Part shown: positions 25,900-37,164 of the stretch, in pieces | How positions within the stretch are numbered: position 1 is the first letter of the stretch | How the letters are laid out: every line of letters begins with the position of its first letter | Source: Agelaius tricolor | Lineage: Eukaryota > Chordata > Aves > Passeriformes > Icteridae | NCBI GenBank assembly: GCA_023055355.1 | Contig: JALJCS010000052.1 | Span: 699,501-763,500, forward strand | Reading direction: 5' to 3' | Length of the DNA stretch: 64,000 bases | Program-made: the position numbers and the translations under genes | The notes under the pieces: model-generated | Seen by the model: only the letters and a program-made list of their open reading frames with translations | What the model was told of the DNA's origin: nothing | The model's database searches: none

Positions 25900-27652
25900 C
25901 TTGGACATATGTCTTGGATGTCCCTTCAAGGGGATCGGACATGTCATCATCATCATCATACCTGGCAGTTCGGTTACGGGCAACTGGAGCTGCTTTCCTT
26001 TTGGTGGAACTCCCTCTCTGAGCCCTGTCTTCCCTCAATTCACACACCCTTTGTGCCAGAGCAGCAGTAAGTTTTCCATCCCATCTCCTCGTGTTTTCTC
26101 CACAATCACGCAGGTAGAACCACAGCTCAGCTCATGGGGTGTACCTTCTCTCACCATCTGGGAAACATCTGCCTTGGATACCTGAACCTCTGATCTATAC
26201 TGCTGAGATTTGGAGAAGGTCTTCTTTAATCTCCTCTCTGAGCTTCTTATGATTCTCCTCTATCTTGTCCTCTAATTTCTGCAGATGTGTTTCCATCACT
26301 GCAATTCTGGCATGTGTTGGGCCATGTACAGCATCTGCATATGCTTGGAGCTTCTTTGCCATATCAAGCACAGTCTCATCCCTCTCATCCCTCTTCATTA
26401 CGGCTAAAGTGGAAGCATATTTGTGTGGCCCAAGTCATACAAGTTTCCACCACATCACAGATGTGCATGGCACCAAGTCTGGGTTCCTAGTTGTTACATC
26501 ATCTGAGAAGATAATCTCTGCCACTGCCATTTCTCTCAGGCGTTGGATCCCTTGCTATATGGTCTTCCACTGGGTTTGCTGCTTATAAAGATCATCTGCA
26601 GACAGGTATCTTTGTGCTACACTTTCCAAGACCCCTGCCCAGAGGCTTTGAGGGCTAGCCCCTCTCATCATTCCTTGGTTGATGACAGGATCATGTGACA
26701 GGGATCCCAACTGCCTTGCTTCAGTGCCATCCAGAATTGTAGCCTCAACTGAAGCATCCCAGAGATGGACTAACCAATTAATTATGGATTCATCAGGTCG
26801 TCAAGTTTAATCCTTCTGTAGGCCACGAAGTCCTTCAGGGAAAAGGACTCAATATGCACCTGCTGCTTTGACTCCTGATTTTATGTCAGGAAGCGTTGAG
26901 GGTCCTTCTCCTGCATCATCATCATCATCCACTGGCCGATCAGTCTTGTCCGTGCACTTTCCACTTCTAGTGCTGGCAGCAACAGCCATTGGTTGAGGCT
27001 TATTGTCTGGTTTGGCTGCTGGCTTCGAGCCTGGGGTGTTTGTTGTAGCCTGAGTGATTGGGACTGGGATAGCTGCTGATTTATCTCCCTGCCCCCCTGC
27101 CTCTGTCTGCTGCCCGACAGTATCTAGCAATGTGCAATAAGCACAAGCCAGGGCCCGGCTCACTGCAATGATCTTTTCCTCCTTAGGGTCATCCTGCTAC
27201 TTCTCTTTCAGGTATTTCCCTACCTCAGCTGGGTTCTGAATTTGTTCATGGGGAAAGTCCCAGACTAGAGGATCAGAGAATTCCTTCAGGATTTGGCCCA
27301 TATCCTCCCATTTCCCACACCACTCAGGATTTTCCACACCTGGGTCTACTCCTGGGTCAGGGGTCTCATCAGCCCATCTAGAAATCTCAGCCCTCATTCT
27401 AGAGAAGCTGCAGACTGTATAGAGGAAGGTTACCAGATGGAATACCAGAAAGATGGTTTCTTTAACATTCAGGGGAAACTGAACATTCTCCAATAGCCAT
27501 GTAACAGATTCAGAGGAGAAGAAGGAAAGCAAAGGCTGAAAAGCCTCATCCCCTGCTCCTCCTCTAACAAACTGGGTGCATAACCATAGCCATGAACCAT
27601 TCATACTTGGAACAGACCACAGCATGTTTATAACCTTCTTCCAAATCATTTA
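25900..27652 (-). pseudogene. gag: ERV element A: gag remnant
   Basis: Minus-strand fragments lie between the leader and the protease. The first (27,649-27,197) is Trp-rich and ends at a stop. The next continues as a Lys/Asp-rich segment to about 26,849, with an Asp run (RPVDDDDDAGEG). A coiled-coil-like segment follows at 26,398-26,195 (METHLQKLEDKIEENHKKL). The order and position between a primer-binding site and the protease support gag. Stops and frame changes exclude an intact product. Confidence 0.72.
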
Positions 27653-27919
27653 CCACCAAGCTATTCTGGTCACTGCCCCTCTGCTGTAAAAACTACCTAT
27701 TAGGGACAATACTAGAGATATTTCTGGATAAGAAAATAAACCTAGGGACTACAGAGGTATTAAGATCTCAAAAAAACCTAGGGACCAGAAACGCATGCAA
27801 GCCTTCACCCCAAGAGACAGTATGAATTCAAAAAGCATGGCTATTAACTGCTTTATATGAACACAGAGTAATGGCAACCAAAATGCACTCGAAACAGGGT
27901 TTTTTCCTCTCTCTTTCGA

Positions 27920-27939
27920 GCCCCACACGTTGGGCACCA
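27920..27939 (-). other. Primer-binding site of element A, Lys-tRNA-like
   Basis: The minus strand reads TGGTGCCCAACGTGTGGGGC, five bases after the LTR end. It matches the primer-binding site used with tRNA-Lys(1,2), TGGCGCCCAACGTGGGGC, apart from one C-to-T change and one inserted T. It marks the LTR at 27,945-28,641 as a 5' LTR in minus orientation. Confidence 0.75.
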
Positions 27940-27944
27940 AATTT

Positions 27945-28641
27945 TGTCCATTTGATGGACAAAACCATCAAATTTTGGTTTAGGGCAAATTTGGGAGAAA
28001 ACCTCCAAAAGTGTGCCCCTCCAGAAAGCAAACCCACATGGCCCCTCCCCACAACTGGATCGGGAAGGATTCCTTGGAGACAAGTGGAAAGAACCTGTTT
28101 ATTTAACAGGCAAAGCACCCCCCAGCACACAAAAGGAACAATACCAGATGACACCACTCTTTCACCGCTCTGAAAAAGATGACAACTTCAGAAAGTTTCT
28201 CTTGGGGGTGGTCACTCTGTTATCAGTCCCTCCGGTGCTGGAGTAGCTGCTGCACCTTGGCCACAAGGTGCAAACTCTCGATGTTTCCCAGGTCCCACTC
28301 AGAAGCAGATTCGAGTAGGTCCAAAAAAGGGAAAGGAGAAACAGTCCAGGGAAAATTTGGACTCCTTAGCTAAACTAACTAATGAGCAGAAGGAAAAAAA
28401 TCGAGAGCAAAGCAGGAGCAAAGCAGAAGCAAGAGCAAAGCAAAAAGCAAAGCAAAAAGCAAGAGCAGCACCATATACTGCCCTGTCTCTGTGTCCCGCC
28501 AGCCATGGGGGAGCAGCTGATAGCAAAACCAAAACAAAACATTCGCTCTTCACAGCCAGTCTTGAAGGCACAGAACATGATATCCAGCATCAACAGAACA
28601 CACGGATGGGGATACAAGCATCATAACATCACCCTAGGACA
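27945..28641 (-). mobile_element. 5' LTR of element A
   Basis: About 697 bp, opening with TGTCCTAGGG and ending ATGGACA on the minus strand. It is homologous to the solo LTR at 34,466-35,089 (same start TGTCCTAGGGTGATGTTATG) and more distantly to the LTR at 37,165-37,844. It contains an irregular AGCAAA/AGCAAG run at about 28,410-28,470. Compared with the solo copy, its last bases carry an extra palindromic stretch of about 27 bp (see findings). It abuts the end of element B env with no purine tract, so its history with element B is unclear. Confidence 0.85.
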
Positions 28642-28656
28642 GTAATAGTTTGTGAA

Positions 28657-29445
28657 TCAGTCTTTAATTGGATTGTAAAAGGTAATGGGAGGTAACTGGA
28701 GCTTCTGAAGAAAAATCACATCCCTCAATTTTGTAAAGATACAAGCACAAAAATTTGAATGATTTTTACTATCCACTACTACATTTTCTACGAATACCAT
28801 ATCACAAGCAGTTCTAAGGCACCCACACCCATTGCCTATATATTTAAGGACTGTTTCGAAAGTCTCGTTAGGATGAATTTCAAAATGACAGATATTTTCT
28901 TCTGTGTCCAAAGAAACGTCTTGAGCTATAATTGCATTACTTTCACAGATGAAGCCTTGTTCTCGGACAATACAGGATTCCAAATTAACATTTTGCCATT
29001 TTTTGCCAGTTTGACGGGCCCATTGTCTATGTTCAGAAAGATAGGGAATAGCTCCATCATGATTTAGCCCTAATGCAATAATAGGAAATCTCAAATGCAC
29101 TGAGGCATTGCGTACGGTTAACACAAGAGCTGTGGCTGTGTTTGCAATGGGGTCATAAGTAAAAAACCAAGCTCCACCAGGATTGGAATCCTCTTTCAAA
29201 TCAGTGGCACTGCCCCAAATTCTTTTCTGAATTTCAGTAGGAAAATTGCCGTCTTCACCTTCTCTTATCATTGAGGCAGCAACTGACTGCATCAACAACT
29301 GTGCCTGGATACAGCTGAGAGCCAAAGAAAAGTTGTTTTGTGTAGCACAGAGTGCATCAGTTACCAATTTGTGATCATTTACATTTACCTTTTCCCAAGC
29401 TGGTAATATGTTTGATAGCAAGCACTGCTGTGTTCCCAAAGCCAA
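28657..29445 (-). pseudogene. env: ERV element B: env, C-terminal (transmembrane-type) region
   Basis: A 262-codon open minus-strand frame, long for an old ERV, with many cysteines including a GNGCGCLRTACD cluster and potential N-glycosylation sites (NASV, NETF). Position after the surface region and before an LTR makes it the C-terminal part of the envelope gene. No clear long hydrophobic anchor is visible near the stop, so the end may be truncated. The stop lies about 15 bp from the neighbouring LTR. Exact retroviral class is uncertain. Confidence 0.7.
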
Positions 29446-29571
29446 TAAGGATGATCGCAGTGGTTATTATAATTCGGTCAAATCTCTATTTGTGGCAGCC
29501 AATTTATCCATAAGTACTTCAGAATCAATACTATTTAGAATTCCCAAACCTGTTCCCACTGGTTATGTCTC

Positions 29572-31262
29572 TTAGTGTCCGTTTTTAAAAAAAAAAAAAA
29601 AAACTTTCCATTTTTGCAGCCAGGAGGTCCAACCCTCAAAGGAAGTCTGCAAAAAAGGCAAACAGGCTGGCTGAATTTCTGAGACATTGTTTTGCATCAT
29701 CAGCAATTTGACTTGTTTAAGAGACCATGCCAGATTGAACAATATGTGTTGTTGACCAGTTTTCCTGATTATATATGGTCCAATTTCAAAACTTCTCGGG
29801 CTAAGCATAAGCAGTGGTTGGGCTGAAGTGGTGGTAGTAGAGGGTTGGGTCATACCACTTCTTATCAACTTAAAAGAAAGGCCTTTAGTATTTTTGGACC
29901 AAAGACAAACTACTTCTGCAGTTTGTTTTAATGTAAAATTGTGCCAACAGTCTTGTACGCTTGGGGGCATACAACCCTGTTCACGCTTATTTGTCTGATC
30001 TGTCAAAACACTGATTGAGATTGCTTTACTATAAGTAGTTCCGCAAATCATTCGGCATCCTATGCTAATTTCTTCTCCCATTAACCCTTGAAGCTGCCAG
30101 GCTTTTTGTTTTTCCCATTCCTGCAAAGTGAACAAAAGCCTGGGACCAAGGCCATTCGGTAACACATTGACTAAGGGGACTCTCGGTCCCTTCCACCAAT
30201 TGGGGTATAACAATTGTACTTAATGTGGGCTTCGTAGTCTCAGTCTCTTCTACCCACTGAGATGTAACTACTGTACTCAATGTCAGCTTTGTGCTCTCAG
30301 TCCCTTCCACCCATTGGGGTGTAACTACGGTACTCAGTGTGGGCTTCATGCTCTCAGTCCCTTCACCCATTGGGGTGTAACTATGGTACTCAGTGTGGGC
30401 TTCATGCTCTCAGTCCCTTCTATACACTGGGACGTAACTACGGTACTCAGCGTGGGCTTCATGCTCTCAGTCCCTTCTATCCACTGGGACGTAACTACGG
30501 TACTCAGTGTGGGTTTTGTAATAGCGTCTATCTTAAATTTATGAACTAAGCCTTTTCAACCTAACAGGTTGGTCAAGTTATTTTTGCCAGCAGCATGTCA
30601 CATAAATCGGTTTAGTTAAAGTAAAATTATGCCAGCAATCAACTGGTTCATTTTTACAATCCTTTGTACTTGCAACATTGTTCGTTTTGGCACCTAGAGG
30701 GTAATTACCAACATACTCCTGGCAGCAACACAGAGTAAGGGGAATTTGTTTGGCACACTCCCACTTGTTTGTAGGACGTAGTGTTGCTGAAGGGATATCC
30801 AGATCATTTTTCCCACCTGGTTCCATAAAATTTCCTGCAACTGTAATGGAGGTGGCTTTCTCATAGAGAGATCCTTCCATTTTTCTGCATGCTTCCACAG
30901 TCGACTCACCAATTGTTCCAGTTAGGGTTCTAGTCCAGTCCTTCTGATCCCATCCCCACTCACTTGGACGATATACCTGGGAGTCATGCAGCACTAGAGG
31001 CTCTAGGTTCGGGTGGCCACCCTTGGGATACGCTCCTAGAACATTAGTGGGATGGAGGGTAGCTTCAGACCACAACCACTCAGCAGGATCCTGTCCATGG
31101 AATTGTGGTAGGATGCAGAAAAGCATCACCAGTGTTATCATGGTTCAGATGATTTTCATGTCCCTCAGGGTTCTTCTGTAAAAGTAAAAACAACAGAAAT
31201 CCTGCCACTGAGAGGCAGAAAAGAGTCAAATTGATGGGATTATCCAGCATGTATTTATCCAA
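29572..31262 (-). pseudogene. env: ERV element B: env, leader and surface region
   Basis: The start lies at about 31,262 and overlaps the end of integrase, as is usual for retroviral env. A hydrophobic leader (LTLFCLSVAGFLLFLLL) follows a short N-terminus. A frame change then leads to 31,141-30,578, which is Trp- and Cys-containing. A further frame (30,370-30,065) is occupied by the 57-bp tandem repeat, and 30,213-29,572 continues the surface region. At least three frame changes break the gene, and a run of about 18 adenines sits near 29,587. Surface proteins bind host receptors; no intact product is possible here. Confidence 0.75.
30216..30530 (-). repeat. 57-bp tandem repeat inside env (5-6 copies)
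   Basis: Plus-strand GTACT landmarks open each unit at 30216, 30273, 30330, 30386, 30443 and 30500, spacings of 57, 57, 56, 57 and 57 bp. The 57-bp unit equals 19 codons; on the minus strand it gives Ser/Thr/Pro-rich peptides around the core KPTLSTVVT. The single 56-bp unit shifts the frame. Copies are highly similar, suggesting recent expansion or homogenisation. Confidence 0.93.
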
Positions 31263-32153
31263 TGCTCTTTCCCTAGAGCATCAGAGGCTACCCATGCATA
31301 TTTCTTCAGAGGGGTTTTCAGCACTAGTGCTACTTCCCCTACAGTAGGGAGGTCCACCAGAACAGGTTGTCCAGGATAATGTACTGGATTTTTTGAATCA
31401 TCAGGTCCCCGTTGTGAGGGAATGATGCTTGGAGCTGTTGGGCAAAAGGCAGTGATTTTGGGACATCCATTCCCCCCCCATCTACTGTTCACTCTTTTAA
31501 CAGCTTCCCATAACCGAACGTCCCAATTTCCCTCCCGAGGCTTCAGAAGTCCTTTCAAAAAACCATTGGCCCTTTCTATGATCCTGTTTGCTTGAGGGTA
31601 GTAAGGGGTGTGGAAAGACCGCTTAATTCCTTCACCTTTTGCCCAATGATGTACACCTCTAGCAGTGAAGTGGACCTGCTGTCAGATTGAATTTCCTGTG
31701 GCTTTGGGAAAGTTCCAAACCACCCTGCAAAGCTTTAACCATATTATCACCTGTAGCTCTTCTAAAATCATCAGCTAGAATTTCTACTCCTACTAGCACA
31801 AAATGTTTACCTCCTGACTTCTTAAAAGGGCCAATTAGTCTACCTGCCACGTGTCTGATAAACCTTAACCTTTTCTTAAATGCAGAAGGATGTCTCTCCA
31901 GTCACCTGCGACATTGCTCGCAGGCTGATATGCATATTTTATACTTTTCCCTGGTAACCGGCCAACCACGAGCATGAGCTTCTTTGTACAATCTTTCACA
32001 CCTCTGTGCTGCATTTTTACATGTAGCCATTCTAATAGTTGATCCCAGTCCTCAGTAATTAGTTCCTTTTTTCAGGGGGCTGAGCCTTGCTAGTTCATCA
32101 GCTCTATTCTTCCACTCTCCTGCTGGATTTCCATCTGTTTGCTGAGAAGCTAC
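31226..32153 (-). pseudogene. pol: ERV element B: integrase remnant
   Basis: Minus-strand continuation of pol after RNase H. A Cys/His-containing N-terminal part lies at about 32,000-31,900 (ISACEQC). A core remnant with GRLIGPFKKSGGKHFVLV follows at about 31,850-31,740, then a segment with ERANGFLKGLLKP around 31,560, and a C-terminal domain of about 110 codons to 31,226. Stops and frame changes separate the parts. Integrase would insert viral DNA into the host genome. Confidence 0.75.
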
Positions 32154-33984
32154 TCAACCAATAGCAAAGTTTCCTTGGCTTGCGACATCTAAAATTTCTT
32201 GCCACTTTTCCTTTTGCCACACTGGAATTCTGTGAGCTTCCCAATCATTTTGCTGCCAGAAAGGAAGCCACTCGGTACAACCTTTGTACACTGCGTAAGA
32301 GTCGGTGTAAATGCAGGCAAGAGAAATGTTCTGTGCCTCACATCGGAAAACACTCCAAATAGCTATGAGTTCCCCAGCCTGAGCGCTGCCTTCCCCTTTG
32401 GTAATGATTCTTCCACCAGATGAAATGTATAAGGCAGCTGTTCTATATCTCCATACCTTCCCTTCCCGTTTTGCAGAGGCATCTGTGAACCAAGAACTTG
32501 CTGCTTGTTTGAGGGAGAAAGGAAGGGCGGCTTTGATTACAGAGGCAGATTTATCTTGGCTGCTAACCAGGCTCGCAGTGACTTGGATTGCTAGATTTTT
32601 AGCAGCATCTTCTGTTATTGAGACGGTATTACAGTGGGCTTCCATCTGAGCATACCATTTTCTAACTGAGGCCCTTTGGGCTACCCCGTCAGGTGGGGGG
32701 GTCGTCCGATTAGTGACGATTTTGATAACTTTGAAAGGGTCTCTTACTACAATAGGCTGTTGTGCAATTTTTTCCTCTTCTAGGAGAGCTAAGCTAACTA
32801 CAAACAACCCCTTTTCCCAGGTAGTGTATCTTTTCTCAGCATCTTTGAAACCGCAGGAATAAAAACCAAGTGGCCCTGTTGGACCCTCGGGACCCCACTG
32901 CCAAATGTGTACTGATAGCCCTGAGGAGGCAAATCCCCATTCCACCTGAAAGGGATCTGTGGGATGGATAGGGCCTAGTGCTTGGTGAGCTGTTGCCTCA
33001 AAAATCAGTAATTGCAATGCTTCTTCCTGAGAAGGGGTCCAATCCCATTTCATCCTTTTCCTCAGCAAGTCAAAAAGCGGCCTAGCAATTATTGGGAAAT
33101 CTGGGATGTGTTTTCGCCAGAACACTAATAGTCCTAGAACTTGCTGGAGATCTTTCCTGGATTCAGGCACTTGAATCTGATCTAAAGAGGTTAGGGTATC
33201 AGATGGAATACATGTCATACCTCCTTTCCACTAAATTCCCAAAAACTTCACTTCCTGAGAAGGCTTCTGAATTTTCTCTGGGGGCATCTGCAAATCAAGA
33301 CTTTCTAAGTGAGAGATTATTTTCTGCTGATGTTTCCCTACTACCTCTATTTCACCACACCACCCCCCCGCCCCCACCAGAATGTCATCAATGTATTGAT
33401 TATCACCTACAGGATCAGGTTTGGGTATTTTTTCTAATTCCTGGGCTAAAGCATGGTGGGCCAAAGTGGAGGAGTGTTTGTAGCCTTGGGGAAGCCTAGT
33501 GCAAGTGTATTGCTGTCCTTTCCCATGTGAAGGCAAAATGGTCCATATCTTCTGGCTGTATAGGTGTCATAAAGGAGATGTCTTTGACATGTATAGTTGC
33601 CATGATTGAGTGAGCCTTTTCTTGAATTGATGTTATTAATTCAGCTAAGTTTGGGACCACTGCTGTAAAAGGGTCTGTGTTGGCATTAAGCTTGCAAAAA
33701 TCTACTGTTAATCTCCACTTTCCATTGGCTTTTTGGACTGGCCATACCGGTGAATTAAAAGGAGAATGTGTGTGAATTATTACCCCTTGGTTTCTCAAGT
33801 CCTGTAGAACCACTTTCATACCTTCTCTGGCACCAGAAGGTAGAGGGTATTGTTTTACATTAGTTGTTTTATTATAGAGTAGGGAGGGTGTGGTTTGAAG
33901 CAGCCTAATGTTAAGTGGCAATGAGCCAAAAGACCACAGAAATCCCTCAGAGTCTTCCCACTGCCTCCCAGCAAGGACATCCAT
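32154..33984 (-). pseudogene. pol: ERV element B: reverse transcriptase and RNase H
   Basis: Reverse-transcriptase fingers and palm at 33,984-33,496 include SPFNSPVWPVQKANGKWRL and LTVDF. A second open segment (33,536-33,231) holds TRLPQGYKHS and the catalytic YIDDILVG box. A 354-codon frame (33,218-32,154) covers thumb, connection and RNase H, with WFTDASA, GSAQAGELIAI and YTDSYAV matching the D-E-D pattern of RNase H. The three segments are in different frames, so two shifts are present, but most conserved motifs survive. It is the best preserved pol in the window. Confidence 0.88.
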
Positions 33985-33990
33985 TCCTAA

Positions 33991-34272
33991 TCAATTATTT
34001 GGAATGTTCCCAATTACCATTTTGATGACTAGTTGATGCTCATCTCCAGGGAGTGTCGGTTTGACTAAAGCAACATTCATAGATTCTGGAGTTCCCAGAG
34101 CATTAAGAACACAGCATTGTCTCTTAGTTGGAACAATTCCACACCTCTGGGCATACTTTTTTGTTAGTGCAGAGATTTGAGCCCCAGTATCAATCAAAAA
34201 GGTCACTAGTAGCCTTTGGAGGCCCGTGATAGCTGGGATTAATATATCTCCTAATTTATTTTTAGTGAGCAT
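33991..34272 (-). pseudogene. pro: ERV element B: protease
   Basis: A 93-codon minus-strand segment with the aspartic-protease active-site box LIDTGAQISAL near the middle, directly upstream of RT and downstream of a Pro-rich gag tail. The segment itself is open. Its sequence is clearly different from the element A and C proteases (ISAL instead of CTLI), supporting a separate ERV family. Confidence 0.82.
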
Positions 34273-34460
34273 TCTTAAATAAACCCAAGCTCTGCCCCTT
34301 TGCCCACCTGTAAGCGGCGGAGAGATTAGTTTCCCAAAAACCCTGTTGGTTTTGGTTCACTGCCTGTGTTCTGTGGGAGAGGCTGGGGGAGGGTTAGTTT
34401 TGGTTCCTGAGAAAGGAGGGGTGCACTGGGTTGAGCTGATGGATTTGGTTTTCGCTGGTA
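34273..34460 (-). pseudogene. gag: ERV element B: gag C-terminal piece, cut by solo LTR
   Basis: A Pro/Gln-rich minus-strand segment with at least one stop lies between the nested solo LTR and the protease. It is the part of gag downstream of the LTR insertion; the rest lies at 35,090-36,530. Confidence 0.55.
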
Positions 34461-34465
34461 CCAAT

Positions 34466-35089
34466 TGTCCTAGGGTGATGTTATGATGCTTGTATCCCCA
34501 TTCAGGTGTTCTGTTAATGTTGGATATTATGTTCTGTACCTTTGAGACTGGCTCTGAAGAGGGAATGTTTTGTTTTGGTTTTCTTATCAGCCTGGCGGGA
34601 CACAGAGACTGCAGCTTTTGCTTTTTCTGCTTTTGCTTTTCGCTTTGCTCTCTCTCGCCCTTGCTTGCTTCGCTTCTGCTTGCTTTTGCTCATTAGCTAG
34701 TTTAGCTAAACTGTCCAAATTTCTTCCTGGACTGTTTCTCCTTTCCTTTTTCTGACCATTTCGAACCTGCTCTGGACTGGGACCTTGGAAACATTTAGAG
34801 TGTGCACCTTGTGGCCTGCAGCAGCTGCCCCAGCGCCGGAGGAACTGAGAACAGAGTGACCACCCCCCAAGAAAGACTTTCTGAATTTGTCATTTTTTTC
34901 CAGAGCGGTGTCATCCAGTATTGTTCATTTTGTGTGCTGGGGGGTGCTGTGCCTATTAAATAAACAGGTTTTTTCCACTTCTCTCTGAGGAATCCTTCCC
35001 AAACCAGTTGGGGGAGGGGCCGTGTGGGTTTGCTTACTGGAGTGCCCTAATTTGGAAATTCTCCTCCAAATTTGCCCTAAACCAGGACA
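34466..35089 (+). mobile_element. Solo LTR nested in element B gag, with 5-bp target duplication
   Basis: 624 bp, TGTCC...GGACA, in plus orientation, with AATAAA near 34,960 (ATTAAATAAACAGG). It is flanked by the direct repeat CCAAT (34461-34465 and 35090-35094). It belongs to the same LTR family as element A's 5' LTR but lies in the opposite orientation, and is about 73 bp shorter. The intact target duplication shows a single insertion into gag, later reduced by LTR-LTR recombination. Confidence 0.92.
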
Positions 35090-36530
35090 CCAATTATTTA
35101 TTATTTTCTGCAATTTATCAAGGGGCAAACCATCCATCACCTCTTTGGGGACCCACTTTTGAATTCCCAACAACCACCAACGTTGGCAGTTAGAGATCTG
35201 TTTTCCTTTCTCTGTATTTTCACTGTGAGGAGCCCAAATAAACCAAACACCTTTGGTTTTTTCTGATTTCTCCTCTGGGGTTTTTATAGGTCCATATTGT
35301 CTACAATAATTAATCAGATCTACTGCAACTTCAGCTCATGTCCAAACTTTATGGCTACTGGCAGGTGAATCAGATAGAGAAGCTGAGGGCTCTGAGGGGG
35401 AAGAGTATGGAGTGAAGCCAGGATCTCCAGATCCACTTTGGTCAGTGGAGTTCCTGAGGAATCTATCTAGTCTTTCTACAGGACTCAAAGCCATTATGGT
35501 TTTCTGTAGAGTCATTGCTGTAGGTCTAAGCGTTTCTGGAAGCCCACGAGTTCAATTGGTCATTAGTTCTGGCTTCACCGGTACTTGCATTGGGGATTCA
35601 AAACCAGGAAGTAATTTCTTTTCATGAATCATTTGCAGGCAGGCAGCTTTGTGGACACTTTCTAAGAGCTGGTCGCTGGTGCCAACAATTGCCAGGGGGT
35701 CACCCCTTTCCAAGGGATTCATTCTCCCAGCCCAAAATGCCATGCACTGTGTCAGGGACCATGCATCACGCTTACCTCCTTATCTCCTGTTGTTAAGAAG
35801 ACTCCATGTCCTCAGTACCCCCTGGCCTCCTGTTCAGTTAATTTAATTTGATCTCCACCACTGAGGGACACTCAGAAGACTCTGTCTCTGATTCTTGTGG
35901 GAGGTGCCTGAATTCTTTTTTCAGCTTAGCTAATTCGGTAGCACTGAATGGTATTTTTTTAGTTGCGATATGTGGGTCAAGATCCTCATCATTAATATAG
36001 TTCTATTCTGTTTGAACCAAGGGTCTCAAGCGAAGACAGCAGTATTCTCCCCAATTTTTTACTGCCTCAACTTCCTTATGGGGATAGATTTGTTTAATGT
36101 GAGGAGTTTCCTTTTCCTCTGCCTCTAGAGGAATCAGTATGATGTGAATTCTTAACATGTTCATCTCTAAGGGCAGCTCGCAACCTATAGATCTCATTTC
36201 TCTCTTCCTTTAATTCTTTCTGCAAAATTTCAACTAGGTTTTGAAGGGAATCTATTCTCGCTATTTCCTCATTTCTTTGCTTAAAAAGGGTTTCTATGGC
36301 TGCTGTGAGACAAGCTGCCAAAACTGAGCAGAGGATGGTTTTATTATTGCCCAGTTTAACTTCTGTTTCATGTTGTAAAGAACAAATTCTATCTATGACA
36401 TTTTCTAAATTAAACCAGCTGTTCTCTGCCCAAACCTCCCCCCTTGGAGAAGGCTTGGCATTCTATTTAGCAAGCAGAGCAGAAAATTTAGCTTTAACTT
36501 TTGTGCTAGAGTTTTCAGTCATTTTGTGAA
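35090..36530 (-). pseudogene. gag: ERV element B: gag remnant
   Basis: Minus-strand fragments in changing frames. The N-terminal part (36,530-36,100) contains a coiled-coil-like run (LVEILQKELKEERNEI) followed by a charged segment. A middle part (35,743-35,552) has capsid-like DPLAIVGTSDQLLESV, and a piece at about 35,173-35,090 borders the solo LTR. Position after the leader and before the protease identifies gag. Several stops are present. Confidence 0.68.
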
Positions 36531-36946
36531 GGGACCAAAACCATGACAGGGAGGTGCAAACTTAAGTTAGACAATCTCACAGCCTTTGCTGTGCTCCCCT
36601 TTGCTTCCCTGGCTGGGTGAAGAGACCAAATCTCCCTGGGAGGCCCTGCTTAGTTCCTTCAAGTTGTCCCTTCCTTCCCAGACAGTCCAAATTCACACAT
36701 AGACAAAAACAGTTTCCCCTTTTGCACTAAGAGATCTTTTGGGAAATTCTAAAGACAGAACCCTCAATAGAGTATGGGGGTCTATTTCACCTGGGCGTGT
36801 GCAGTTTGCAGGAAATTTGAAGAGCTTTCCTTGCTTTCCAGCTTCGTTCAACCCTTTCGCGATGAGGGGCTAGGTGTGGCTGAAGCAAATAGTCCTTCCC
36901 CTGTTACAGACTACAAACAGCCTTGCAGACCCTTCTGTCGATCAGA

Positions 36947-36964
36947 ATCCTGTCCATGATGCCA
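36947..36964 (-). other. Probable primer-binding site of element B
   Basis: The minus strand reads TGGCATCATGGACAGGAT, six bases after the LTR terminus ATCGTGACA. The TGG start and its position fit a primer-binding site. The matching tRNA was not identified. Confidence 0.5.
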
Positions 36965-36970
36965 ATTTAA

Positions 36971-37164
36971 TGTCACGATCCGCTCATACCAATGGAGGTG
37001 GTGATGGTTGGTTAACTGATCTCGGAGTGCAACAGACAACACGGAAAGGGGATTGCAGTATCAATCCAAACAAATGCACCTTTATAGAATGACCACAGCA
37101 AATGCATGAAAGGAATTAGGGAGAGGAAAAGAATAGAAAAGAGAGGGAGAAAGAGAGAGGGAGT
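36971..37164 (-). mobile_element. 3' part of element B's 5' LTR
   Basis: The minus strand ends GGATCGTGACA before the probable primer-binding site. About 110 bp upstream is a TATA-like TCTATAAAGG (plus near 37,080), preceded by a long CT-rich stretch. The rest of the LTR is missing because the plus-strand LTR of element C starts at 37,165. Confidence 0.55.

Noticed and set aside
37120..37164. Purine-rich run before the element C LTR as a polypurine tract
   Set aside because: It reads like a polypurine tract, but the sequence to its left is element B's LTR in the opposite orientation. It is more simply the CT-rich promoter part of that LTR seen from the other strand.
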